Origin: Acanthaster planci
Taxonomy: Eukaryota > Echinodermata > Asteroidea > Valvatida > Acanthasteridae
Direction: 5' to 3'
Assembly: GCF_001949145.1 (NCBI RefSeq)
Contig: NW_019091412.1
Coordinates: 1,221,623 to 1,285,622 of the forward strand
DNA: 64,000 bases
In this document: positions 1-12,238 of the stretch, in pieces
Layout of the letters: every line of letters begins with the position of its first letter
Numbering within the stretch: the first letter of the stretch is position 1
Made by a program: the position numbers and the translations under genes
The notes under the pieces: model-generated
Told to the model about the DNA's origin: nothing
The model's input: the letters and a program-made list of their open reading frames with translations, nothing else
The model's database searches: none

Positions 1-2540
1 GGTAAGAACCGTTCATTCCAAAGGCAGTCAGTTGGTGGCTTTTCATCATTTGACTGCTCTCTCTGTTAAACTTAGTTACGTGACTTACCTGTTGATTGTC
101 TGTCAGTATTCCCCCATTTCATCCACCATTCAGCCTGACTGTATGATTGGTGGAATAATTGTTTTCCCTTCCACCGTGATCCAGGATTGATTCCTTTCAT
201 CGTCAGTTTGAGAATCACATGTTGAAGGTAGTGAACACCATTGGTGTTTTGTCGTAATTTCACAAGATTAGCTGATTACGGTGTGTAATATTCACTGCGA
301 CTGACCTTCCACTGACTTGTGGGGTCATGGTGGGAAACGGGCATGACAGGATCTCATTCCCTTAAAAAGGAGCAGTTTTCAATGGCTAAGAGTAATCGCT
401 GAATTTACCTTGGAGTAATACGCTTCCTCGACAATGTAGCATTTCAGATTCATGAAAAAACTTCATCCAGGAACGCAGTTGACTTGTGTCGGTGAAGGAG
501 TAGGCCTTTAATAATGATATTGATAATGCACGTGCACGCGCGATCATGATTAATGACCGCACTTTCACATCAGTTTACACGTCGATGAAAGTCTAAAAAC
601 TCCATTCTTAGTTGATTCACTAATAAGCAATGAAGAAATTATATCTTGAAACACGGGAGGTTTAACGTGTGCAAATCATACTTTTTGTTGATGAAAATCC
701 CATTCACCATTCTACATGGAACCACCACCATATTTGTATCATACCATTATGCTCTAGGGGTGATTTTGAATTTGCAAAGTTTTTGTGTTAAGAAAATCTT
801 TTCCTTGAATAAAATTCAACTTCACATTGATTCAATTTATTTTCCACCTTACACTCAGCTTCCTATTATTTCAGTTTACAATGCTTTTGGTGCATTTCTG
901 TTGCTAAATTTTTAGCTGCCATGGGGTTAACCTGTTCATTAGTGGAGACTCCCACAACGTCTGCAAACACTACACACAAGCAAATTGGCACCTGTTAAAG
1001 AATGTTTTGTATATAGAGACATGAACTCTCATATGATGGTCGGTTGACCATTGTAAAAAAAGAGAACAAAATTTCTTTTTTCTCAAAAATTACAGCATTC
1101 TGGTTGGAAATATTTTACAGACTGATTGAGGCTGTTATGTACTTTCTTCCGAGTAAGATATTTCAGGATTGTACAGTAGTACGACTTGGGGGATTTTACC
1201 AAGGGTGTACACTAGGCCTACCTTTAAATCCTGACCTGATTGAGTCAGTTACTCCCAAAATGTTCTTTTAAGTTTTCTTCCTGCTGATGCTGCAAGTATC
1301 CCTTTTCTGTCTTCTCTGTTGAAAGCTAACAGAACCGTACCAAAGCACTGATAAGGATGCCAAGCATAAACGATATCTGAATAAATAAATCTTACACATT
1401 CTTCTATCCAGGCCTTCATCTGCACATTAAGCTGGTGCTTCATTCTTGTGTCCAATCATTCATTTTGCCCAATCTAATCCTTGTTCTCATATCAATCTCT
1501 GAATCTGCCTCCCCATTTCTCACACTCTAACAGCCATTGCTGAAGCTGTTGGCTGTAAAGTTTTTGTTGCTAAGGACAAGAAGAATATCTTGGACTGTTT
1601 GGAAAACAGTCGCCTGCAATCTATGCTGACCCTGGATAAAAATGCTACCAGACTTCATGTAGTTACCATGGCAACACTCACCAACCAAGTAAGACTTTTT
1701 ATTTTTTGCCACATTACAAGAGGTTTGGATAAAACTTAAGATTTCTTTTTGATATAAGTAAAGACAATTTGGGCACAACAGAAAGATCTTATCATTTTTG
1801 CAGGATTCAAGTGTGTTTTAGTATTGTAAGAAAGATAAAGAAATAAAAATGTGAGGTAATTAAAACAATGTTTCCAATTTATCCAGAAATGAGAGCCTCT
1901 TTTAGACCTAACTTACTGTCACGTGTCATAATGATGCTGCTAAGTTGACTTCAAAGTGACCATTATTTCTCATTATTTCCTTTGACCAGAGCTTGAAGGA
2001 ATACTTGTCCAAATTTTCTGGTCGCTATGATGCTGTTGTAGCTTTCAAGCCAACAGGTTGGACTCATAGTGACAAGAAGACAAATTTACAGGATATCAAA
2101 CCTTCTAGGAGTGGACCAGTTTCTATTTATGGTAAGAAACTCTTCTCATAATAGGCTTCAACTTCTAGAGATCTGCAAAAATCGTGTAATTGCTGTGGCT
2201 ATGTTGGGGTGCCCTATAATTTAAAGTTTGTATCGTATTATCCGTATATGTCATTAGTAGTCATCTAATGACAATAGTTGGAGTGGAACTGTAAACAGAT
2301 TGTTTTGTCTTCATTGTAGGAGTTCCGTATAGTGAGCACAGCAGCTACAGTGAGCTACGGCGATTTGTCCAGTTCATCCGCCCTAATCGTATCATACCCA
2401 CCGTCAATGTTGGAAGTGCAGCGAGTAGGAATGCAATGAATGAACATTTCAAGACTTGGTTGAGTGAAGAAATAGGTTCATCCCAAGGACGACAGTTGCA
2501 TCAACCCAGGAATTCCAGCATCTTAAACTGGTTTAAGTGA
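1..2540 (+). CDS. DCLRE1A: DNA cross-link repair 1A protein (SNM1A nuclease), C-terminal part, 5' end outside window
   Basis: Last exons of a metallo-beta-lactamase/beta-CASP 5'-exonuclease that acts in interstrand cross-link repair. Coding pieces are base 1 (end of the preceding exon, followed at once by a GTAAG donor), 1534-1688, 1990-2131 and 2320-2540 (TGA 2538-2540); the phases agree (1, 0, 1). The translation starts [17 protein letters not shown] and contains [13 protein letters not shown] and [19 protein letters not shown], ending in the TVNVG strand; these are hallmark blocks of the SNM1A beta-CASP region, including the SEHSS histidine motif. About 172 residues are visible; the N-terminal UBZ region and the HxHxDH metal site lie to the left of the window. 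The tail after TVNVG is about 40 residues, is Ser/Asn/Gln-rich and ends SSILNWFK. The intron 2-1533 holds nothing coding that I can support. SNM1B or Artemis is less likely because the GWTHS block and the C-terminal layout match SNM1A. Confidence 0.93.
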
Positions 2541-4400
2541 TTATGTTTGGTGAAGTGAGACCATGGTTATGTTTGGGAATTGCTTTCGTCCTTTTATGTA
2601 TTGCATGACACAGGCAGCATATAGAACTTCAAAGTTTTTAATTCTGAGGACAAATGAACAGTTCCTTTGGACCATTCATGATAACTGTCAACATATGCCT
2701 GGTGATAATTCAGTTTGATATTTCACTGGATGGAAGACTTGGTCTGCAAACAAAGGATTTGTGGAGTAACTGTTTAATCAAATTTATGCAACTCAGGAAC
2801 TTTCGTCTTTTTCTACTCACAGTGGGAATAGAGCTTAAATCTGACTTTAGTAAATGTAACATGTTTTCCCTTTGAGTTGTGCGCTATGATATCTTCCTTT
2901 TAACTCTAACTTCTGTTATACAACATAGACTATATACATTTTTAGTGCAAATGTAACCATGGAGATGCAAATGAAAGTTTTCACTCACTACATGCATTGA
3001 AGATGTTCGTACATGTATTTTTGCAATAACAGTTTGTAACACTGTAGCACTAGCATATAACTTAAATACCGCTTAATTAACAGGATCCACCTAAGTGTTA
3101 AAATGAAATATCCTCTGCAGATAGCTGTCAGTAAAGCCATGGTGGAGCAGTTTATGAAACAGATTTTAATGCATGCATTTTTGTCTTAGAGTGAAACCAT
3201 GATGTACATGTAATAGCATCTGGACTTATTGGAAAACATACTTAATTCATGTAACAGTCTATTTTTTAAACCAAGTAGCACAAGAATCCATTGAATAGTA
3301 CTGTCATCAATGATTTGTGACTTAAGGCTGGAATTACTAAGACAACAATCAGCAAAAAATATTCCTGTAAGTTGTATCACTTGAACACAATATTCACAAT
3401 GTTAATAAGGGATTGGATTTTCTCACATAAACATGTAGAAAGATGGTAAGGCAATTACTAAGCCAGGTTAATGGGCTACTTGAATGAAGCTGCTGATTAA
3501 TCGAATTGGATGAGTGTTGAGCGCAGGAGAGTTATATTCAGGAAACACTGGTCTCCTTCCAGAAATGCCATAATTGGGCAAATGTTGATGTTTTCACTTA
3601 TTGACCCTTACCTGTAAGATACATTGTAAATTTCATGAAATTTTGTTGCATCTGGCGTAAAGTTAGGGTTGAGTGTATGTTGTCAACATTTCTTGGGTGT
3701 TTCTTTGGTAATTGGGACTGTACAGTATCATGGTAATCCTCTCATTAAATGGATCATGTTAAAAGTGAAACAAGGTTGTTAACTGTACTTTGGTGAGTTC
3801 ACGTACTTTATTTTTGTAACAGGATCTCATTAGATAACACACGTTTCTAGTGCATGTCCATACGATTATCTTGTCAGGGGCAAATTGGTTTCTTTTTTAT
3901 TCACATAAAGGGATTATATACTCAAGTTTATGACAGACTTTGATTCAAAATAATTCTAGATTTTTTTTTTACTTTAAAATGGTGAAAGCCCTCAGCCATA
4001 ACGCCATTGTCAAGTTAAAATATTTTGCTGTACAGGCCTGAAGGGCAAATTGGATTATTTTAGTAGAAACACACCTAGGTCACAGAATATGTTTATAGTT
4101 GAATTCAAGAGGCCTACGGGGTATCAATAACCTTTGACCTCGTTGTGACCTTATTGTGAATGTTTAACATGAAGGTTACTGAATTTAACTCAAAGAACAT
4201 GTTTTATGCCATGAAAATGGAAGATATTGAATTTCATGAGAAGCTAGTCAGGCCAAAAGGTTTCACAGAACCGCAGCTTTCATAAATCTATTAGCTTTGA
4301 ATGACCACTTTCATCTTAGCCATGAAGGGTCGCGTACTCAGCTCCCGATGATCATATTCGGAACTCCATCGACTTGTATAACTCTACCTCATTGCAGCAT
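2541..4400. other. DCLRE1A 3'UTR and intergenic DNA
   Basis: No coding segment is supported. The 3'UTR of DCLRE1A must begin here. No AATAAA occurs until about 4606; an ATTAAA variant lies near 3744, so the poly(A) site is undetermined. The rest is AT-rich unique-looking sequence. Confidence 0.5.
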
Positions 4401-4428
4401 TTACATACAAAGGCTTACTTGCCGTAGT

Positions 4429-4522
4429 GCATGTACATGTACATGTACACCTGTACTGTACATGTGATATACATGTACATGTGTGGAATATGCATGTACA
4501 TGTACATGTGCATGTACGTGCT
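4429..4522. repeat. TGTACATG/ACATGTAC simple-repeat cluster
   Basis: Imperfect runs of the self-complementary tetramers CATG and GTAC (ACATGTACATGTACA and variants), interrupted by short spacers. Smaller clusters of the same type occur at about 7722-7753, 9222-9290, 10538-10556, 10797-10808, 16094-16106 and 20715-20729. The repeat is its own reverse complement and creates spurious Met-Tyr/His-Val reading frames on both strands. Confidence 0.85.
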
Positions 4523-5099
4523 GGTACTTGGCACTACCAGGCCAGGTTCGATAGCCGACCATCGCCCGATAGCGTGCCATTTCAGGATTTCCCAAACATA
4601 TGACGCAATAAAAGACCTTTCGAGGAACTTCGAGGAAAAATACCCCCTCTGGATTGGAATGGACCATTTTAGTGAACAATAACACAGGCATACATATGAA
4701 AATCCACGACGTACAGTTGCAATTCACAAAAAAATATTTCTTTTTCTCGAAGGATGTCTTTATTCAATTATATTAATGAAACTATTTGTATCACATAAAT
4801 TAGTTATTTCTTAAGCAAGATATTAGATAAAAATTTACTCATCATTTCTTAGGGTAAAATATGGTGCGGTCCTGGCAAGGCCAACAGCTCATGGCAGGTG
4901 CACGTGATTTAATGAAATCCTGAACCAGCCGGATCCGGCTCTTTTCTTTTATAAGAATTTTGCTATCAGGGTAAATTCAAAATACCTACTGACACTTTAA
5001 AACGACAAAAAATGAATTCATCGTATTACAATACGAAAGAAACAAATCTTGTTTTTGTAACTAAAATAGAAATATTTTAAAAATATCCGTCATTTTGTA

Positions 5100-5795
5100 C
5101 GAAAACAACGGTAAAAAGGGTTTATTTTGAGTAAAATCTCCCTAAACTCGCACAATTTGCATAGAGGTATTGTGGGCGAGCCTTCATGTCCTCGCTCTGT
5201 GATTGGTCGATACTTTATGCAATCAATTCTGGGTACATCCTTGAAATGCATGTGACAGAGCCAAAACAACAGTAGCCGGGGTTTTGTGCAAGTCATCATA
5301 TCGTGACAGAACACAGCTGAACTATCTGGAAAACAGTTGACGTGGATCTTCTATGGAAATTCTCGGGGAAAATCTGCAGCACCGTTTTGAGGAATAATTA
5401 AGTTTTCTGTGTGAACTACAGGATACATCTGGAGTGTGGAACGCGGATGTAGTGTGTTGTTTTTGTCTACATTTCATTTGCATGGACAGAATCGGATAGG
5501 GGTCTAACCTAGTTTGGACCTGTGTTTCTACGATACCCTCATCGAATTTCCAATTTGTCAGGTAATTCCAACATCGAAATATCATTGACTTGAAGAGCGG
5601 TTCTGTAGTGTTACATATGTCTAACATTTTTGCACGTCTTTCTGTGTTGACACTGCGGTACTTATTAACTTGCTAGTTGGTGTAAAGAAAGCCGTTTCAA
5701 CTTACTACATGTATTTTAAAATATTTTTCAAAGACTTAAAATAAGTAACTTAATGCGAATCCATGTTCAGAAGGCAGTATGGAAGAGGGGCCTAG
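5100..5795 (+). promoter_or_regulatory. Candidate promoter and non-coding first exon of CREBRF
   Basis: The coding part of CREBRF begins directly after a splice acceptor (12226), so a 5' non-coding exon must lie upstream. This block is locally less AT-rich, has an inverted CCAAT box (ATTGG, about 5204) and ends in a strong donor (CTAG|GTAAGA, exon side ending at 5795). It carries no convincing coding frame. The assignment is inference only; the true first exon could be elsewhere between 2.6 and 12.2 kb. Confidence 0.25.
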
Positions 5796-5841
5796 GTAAG
5801 AATTTTTAGCAGTAAAATTTCAAATTTAAATTTACATTTGT

Positions 5842-6060
5842 ATCAGGGGTAGTCATACCGCACTGGTATGTGTACCGGGGGGTGTGAGTGACCACTTTAA
5901 ATTAAACTGAAAAGAGCTAGCAAAAAGCTGAAATGTAAGAGTTCCCGTACTTTTGTTCAGACCAGGTGTCCAAAAAAGCTGAAATTCAGGGTCAACATCT
6001 AAACAAAAAATCCTGAAATCAGCTAAAAAGCTGAATTCTTACACCCCTGGTGTACAATCA
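5842..6060. repeat. Self-complementary repeat block (possible degenerate MITE)
   Basis: GTGTACCGGGGGGTGTGAG near 5869 is largely complementary to CTTACACCCCTGGTGTAC near 6036. Inside, an AGCTARnAAAAAGCTGAA motif is repeated in direct orientation (about 5917 and 6018), and a GAAATTCAGG/CCTGAAAT pair faces each other. It looks like an old non-autonomous transposon; its exact ends and superfamily are not clear. Confidence 0.35.
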
Positions 6061-6151
6061 GTTATGAAACTGAATAACTTTGAAGTGAAACATAGATACG
6101 TGTACATGTAACTGATTTTGTTTGATTATGGAGGAATGCTGGTCTGACTAT

Positions 6152-6220
6152 GATAATAATAATAGTAATAGCAAGATTTATATAGCGCCATTCCATCTAG
6201 ATCATGGCGCTGCGCAACAC
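6152..6220 (+). repeat. AATAATAAT-TTTATATAGCGCC dispersed element fragment
   Basis: An AT-rich triplet run (ATAATAATAATAGTAATAG) runs straight into TTTATATAGCGCCATTCC, and a matching ATGGCGCTGCGCA follows. This arrangement, an AAT run plus a TATATAGCGCC core and a facing GGCGCT, is a pattern I associate with a short dispersed repeat in marine invertebrate genomes. I cannot name the family. Confidence 0.4.
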
Positions 6221-9200
6221 ATGATAATGAAACTATACTGGAATAAGATGCTTTATCTTCTTTGAACAAGGGGTAACCCTTTCTCTCAGGTGCCTGTTTA
6301 TGTATTCAACCACCAAAACTGGTAAGAATGTTACATTTTCTGGCTGTGATGTGCTCCTCAAAATGACTCCTCATTATGTACCAGATCTTGAGGCTGCAGA
6401 GGTAATTTTTGACAACAAACCTAAGAAGTTTTAAAAACAAGTTAAACAAAATCGAAGAGGTGTCCGAACGATTACTGAAAAATGTTTGAGCTGGATAGGT
6501 ACTGTGGACATTTTGGTCATGATGTGCATGAACAAATTCATGAATCAATCAGATCCATGATGCATGAAATGTCACTGTCTTTTTGAAATTTTCAACATAA
6601 CTATGAAAAGACTAAACTGTTTGATGTAAGTTAGATGAAGTATGCATTTGCAAACTTTCCTCGCATGAAATATACAGTTTGACAGAGTTTCATAAGTTCC
6701 ATACTATACATGTACTGTACTGAAGAGATAAGTATGCAGATGTTGAAAAATTTTCGTGGTCAAAGCCCAGGCTTTCCCTGTGAAATGTGAAACAAGCTAT
6801 AGGAATCATGCTATATACTGAACAGCTTGAACAGCTTTTGAAATAATACTGTCACATTAGCACCGGGTAGTCTTTCACAAATTAATCTTGATTTTGCATT
6901 GTGTACTGAGATGGGGCTGGATAATAATCTTCAGCCACGTTGCTTTCTAACCCATCAACCAGGAAGTTACAGGATTATCATCAAAACCGACTGCATAGAG
7001 GGTGGGATTTGAACTGGAAAAAGTACAATACACATGCACGCTATGTAGCACAGCTAGTGATAGCCTTGAAGATCATTGTTTTCCTTGTGTGAGTGTAGTA
7101 ATTCTCGAGTTTACTGCCTCATATCCTTCCTTTGCCTGAAACTTTTCCTGAGGTCAACCACTGTTAAACAAGTAGCTTTTCAGCCAAGTGAACATGAAAT
7201 ACGTGTGTAATTGTTCAGAGCATGGACATTGGAAATCATCAGTGCGAATGTTAATTTTGTTCAGTAAGTAATCAAATGTAAACAATACTAATGGTATGTA
7301 GCCACATAAAATGGATTTGCATAGTCTTCAGTGGATAAAGGTGATAATTTGTATCTCTGGCATTGTGACAAAGCAGTTTCTTGAAGAACCAGTTGTGTTC
7401 AATGTTGCATCAAATTACCTTGGAGATTGGCATTGTTGACTACCCACACACAGACTGGGTGGACCCCCTGACTGTCAGAAACGTGATTGGCCTTCTACTG
7501 AACTCTAAACTTTTTCTAGTCCACTCACTGTTCCTTTTTATATGGTAATTGTGTTTCGGTACATGATATGAAATGTTCAGTAATTAATGTGAGGTTACCT
7601 CTTAAAATTACATGTCATTGTATGTGTTTATATACATTTTGCATAATTGATTGAATTAGAAAGACAATAATGTAGGGGAAGTAGAAATTTTGAATTCCTG
7701 TAAACATACAAGTACATAGATGTACATGTACATGTGTACATGTACATGTACGGTATTGCATTGCACCAGTACCATATTGAGGAACCGAACCATATGGTGG
7801 ACAACACAGGGAAGTGATTATTGAATCAAGTACATACATTACAGTAGACACATTTATGTTTTGTTCAGCTAGTACCTTTAAACTATGCACAGAGACTTCC
7901 TACATGGCTTGTTTCCTGAAGGTGTATTCATGGACACTTTACTTCATGGTCCCTGTTGTGTGTCACATTATAATCATGCATTATTAAGAGCTTGTAGGAA
8001 AGAATGAAACAGCTGACAAACAGCTGTGGCGATATGTAGAGTCTGCAGTTCAGAGAAAAGGGTGTGGGATATGTTTGGGAGCTCAGTACCAGGTTGGTGC
8101 ATGGCACAAGTACATAGATGGACCTTTCCCTTGAAATATGCAAATAAGGCAGGTGCATGGCATTACTACCACTGGTTGGCAGAGTTGGTTATTGTACATC
8201 TATGACAGAACAATACAAATCTCCATGTGGGCGCAACTATGAGCACATACACACCGTTTCTGTACTAGCAGAATGTGAGTGCCAAACTTAAAGACAAGGA
8301 ATGTTACTTTCCAACCTCAGGACACTAAAAACTTCACTTAGTTTTGAGAAAAGCATGCTGAAGTATCGGACAAAGGCTGTAATTCAATTTCGATTGACCT
8401 TCAATGGGCCAGGTTATGGTTACAGCAGCTCTCCTATACTGCTGACCTGTTGACGGCTGTGCTTGCCAACCAGTGGTACATGTACAGTAGTGCGCATGCA
8501 CATATCTAATTTCCATATTTCATGGGAAAGGTTCATTGTTCATGTACATGAATGGTACATGATTATGCGACCGTTGACCCTGGATATATAAAGTGTGAAA
8601 TAAATCTCCTTTCATCGGAAATCAAGTTTCAACAATCCTTCAATCCATTTGGAAGAAAATGCATAAATTCCCCTGACAGCAATTTTTTGGGCAAAACTTG
8701 GCTCCGTGAAGCTGTGTATACATGTACAATGTATTTGCTCATCAGCAGCCCCATAAATTGGCCCCTGGCACAGTCGTATGTTAGAAGCCTGGATATATGC
8801 GTACTTGGCCTATATGCCATGGCATAATACATGTACATGTATCTGTAGATTGTTGGTACATTAGATCACAGAGATCAGTGCGGTATGGTTAGTTAAAACT
8901 TGGATTAAGTGCATGATGAGGAATCATGGAAACTAGCTGGATTCCAGGCTACAGGGTTTCCTGGTACTAGGGTATTAGTTGAGTCATAACCTCTGTAAGG
9001 TGGTATTGTTAACATGCATAATGCACCCCTTACTGTGTATAATGTCATGAGGAGGGTCTGTCCAAGATCACATGTACAGGATGTTGTCAATGTACATGCT
9101 GTGTGATGAAGAGCTGGTGATCTAATTTGCATACACTGGCATCGACATGCCAATGTATCAATAAGCAACCTAGATTCTAGTGACCCCAACCATGCAGCCC

Positions 9201-12200
9201 CAACTTTGTTCACCATATTTACATGTACAGTACATGTACATATGCAGTAACTGACATGTGTATACATGTACACTTGTACATGTATACACCTAGCTGGCAA
9301 CCAGCCTTGTGTTCGTATGCGTGGGCTAAGGTTTTGTACTGGTACCTGCAACTGCCAAAGGTCTGTGCATCTTTATGATTACCCTCATGTCATTATGAAC
9401 ATCGTACAAAAGAAGTATGGTGCAATAACAATGGATGCTCATTGTTAGTGAACTGTGTTTCTTTTGTTAGATGTTCCTAGTGTACTTTCAGTGTATGTAC
9501 ATGGTCACATGCAAATGTGGGAGGTGTCAGTCAAACACAAGTGGAGTTTCATAGGGCTAAATTGGGAGATGACATCATCAGATATGATATCAAATATCAA
9601 TATGCTGGCATGAATTGGCATAATTTTAAGAGGTCATTGAATTTTAATTCGTATATGAATAGTTTCTAGAAATTTAAAACTGGCTTCTACCATGATATGT
9701 ACATGTACAATGTATTCGTGTACTCTGTAGGTTTTTACGTCCTGCCTACTAAGTTGCATGCATGTACTAGCATGCTATATGACACAAAGGTAATATGTTA
9801 ATCACTTTGCAGTTTCTTAAATTGCATATTATTTCATACTTTATTTGTTTAAGGTCACTCTGTGCGGGATAGTTTCATTTTCTGAATAATTTACTTCAGC
9901 CAAGCAAAATGAAGTAATTAAGGAGCAGTGTGCGGGAATTCTGCACATACAAGACAAACATGTACAATAAAGTCAGGATGAAGTACCAAAAAAATCATTG
10001 AAAAGCGATTTATACATGTAGATACCGGTATAGCGTGTGAATTTGTAATTCAGTATTTCCTGTTTGTTTTCCTGATACAAAACACCATGGACCCAGAGTC
10101 ATAATTAACAAGTGATATAAGTGTGTACATTCTAGATATGCTTTATCACCCAAATATTCATAAGATGTTTAAGTTAGATCAACATGCGTAGGCCTACGTG
10201 TAGTAAATGGTGTTTAGGTACATGTACGTATACGTCTGGCATTTCTGAGCAATTAAGTTTTGATCGCACGGCAATTCTGTGCAGTTGAGTTAGAATTATA
10301 GGAAAACAGTTCTGGTGAATTTGGTAGAGGTACAATGTAATGTATGTTCGATATGTTGCATTAATGGCCTTGGTATTGTTATGTAAAACCTGAATGGTTG
10401 AGGATTACATGACTGCACACCAGCCCTGGTCACCCGAGCTCTTTTGTTGATTGTACACACTGCAGTAACCTGGCAATTGTTACTGTGTTTATCCCTCATG
10501 AATTATTCATGTTTCCCCAAGGTTGCCATAAAAAAATGTACATTGTACATGTACATCCTGAATTCACCTGCACATCCCCCCCCTGTGAATTATTCATGAC
10601 AAGGCTTTTAACCTGCGGAAGGTTCCATTAAGAGCAGAGGTTGTTTCCCCGTCGGTCCACTAAACTATGGAAATTTTTGTGTCAAGTCAGTGACTATACC
10701 AGGGCTGTCTTTGGAGTTGTGGGAAAGGGCTAGGAACTTGTAAGTTTCTTCCCAGCTTTTGATGTAATGCCAAGGGGAGAAAATCATCACCACCTACATG
10801 TACATGTGTACTTTACCAAGGATGATTTTTTAGTTCTGGCAGCAGTCAATTACTGATTTCTTTTCATCCATAAAACATCATTTTTAATATTTTAAATGTT
10901 GATATCAACATACGTGTATACACAAACATTCCATTTCTTCTGTTTTCTTTTTTGTAAGAATCATTTTGGTAAAAATGTTCTTTCTTCAGCAGAGGAAAAA
11001 CTGTACAGTTTGCATAAGTTATTATCATGTGCCCATGAGTTGCACAATCAACTCAGGAACTTGATTGGATTAATGGTGCGGTGTATCCCCCTAAAGAGAT
11101 ATCTTGGAAATGCTGAATAAACTCTCTTAATTATAATTCTTTTTTTCCTTTGTTCCTCTGCCTCTTACATCACAGAGTTGTGAAGCAACGAACACAAGCA
11201 CAAGCATTGGTTTCATCACATCAGACATAAGCCTCTTTGTGGCCTTATCACTGATTAAACCTCTGTACCTGGAACAAGTACACCAAGTCAGTCTCATAGG
11301 TCAGTTATCCCAAAGGTCAGCTATATTTATATCCTGGTTTGTGCTAACATTGACATATAACACAGTAAATGATGAAATGAGAAAAGATGATTCAGTTCAA
11401 GCTTTGTGTACTTTTACAGTGGTTTTAGATAGTCAGCCATTTGAAGTCTAAAAATGAACACAATTTGTTTTCATCCAGGTTTTCATTTTTCTGAGGGGGA
11501 GGGTGAATACGAGAGAAAAGCAGTGAAGCAGAGGGATGAGTGCTTAATGAACCTACACATAGTTCCACAGATATTAAGCATGCAATCTTGGTCAAGGAGT
11601 TCATCTTACTAGATTTTATTTGTTGTTACAACAGGGACTTGGCTGCTGTGTTAGAGGTCAGGGGTACGTTGTAGCAACCCTTGACATGGAATGGAGTGCG
11701 TGGTCACCCATCCATGTCAGAAATACTCATCTTCACCCTGAAAGCCTCCAAAAATTTACCCAAGTAGAAGAGTAAGAAGCAGTGTACAGACTGTCCCAGA
11801 AGCCAGGCCCATTCCTGCCATCAGCAGTAGAGAGTTCCGACACATTTGGTGTGTTCCTGTGTTTACATTGTACTCCATGCATTCCTATTCTTTTGACAAA
11901 AGATTTAGCACAGCTTTTCTGATACTTGCCTTAAAAGTCTCACTTCATTTTTAGGCCGGAAATTGGATTTGAATGTGTAAATTTACAAAGGTTCAACATG
12001 TAACTTAACATTTTTCAACTGAAGTAAATTTTGCCATGAATGCTTCATGTCATTTGTGGCATTTGTGGCAAGTATTATTTCCAAGTTAATCCAAGTTATT
12101 AAAGTTTACTTGTTTATTGGTAAAGTTTGAATAGTGAGTTTGTTTTGTTTTTAAAGCCTGTGAATGACAAGAAAAGCTGATTGCTTGGATTGATAAGAAA

Positions 12201-12225
12201 TATTTCTTGATATCTTAATTCCACA
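6221..12225. other. Gene-poor stretch, probably CREBRF first intron and/or intergenic
   Basis: Nothing coding is supported. The longest open frames (for example 8905-9351 on the minus strand) are made of TGTACATG repeat translations and match no family. TGTACATG clusters lie at about 7722-7753 and 9222-9290. A run of C lies near 10575. Confidence 0.5.
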
Positions 12226-12238
12226 GTCTGTTGCAGTC

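Noticed and set aside
4429-4522. CRISPR-like spaced repeat
   Set aside because: Simple-sequence repeat with irregular spacers in an animal genome; not a CRISPR array.
4401-4727. Overlapping open frames on both strands rich in Met-Tyr and His-Val
   Set aside because: These are translations of the palindromic ACATGTAC repeat.
5322-5627. 101-codon minus-strand frame
   Set aside because: No family resemblance or splice support; it lies over the proposed CREBRF promoter/5'UTR.
8905-9351. 148-codon open frame on the minus strand
   Set aside because: It is driven by TGTACATG repeat translation (His-Val-His and Tyr-Met-Tyr runs), matches no family and has no splice context.
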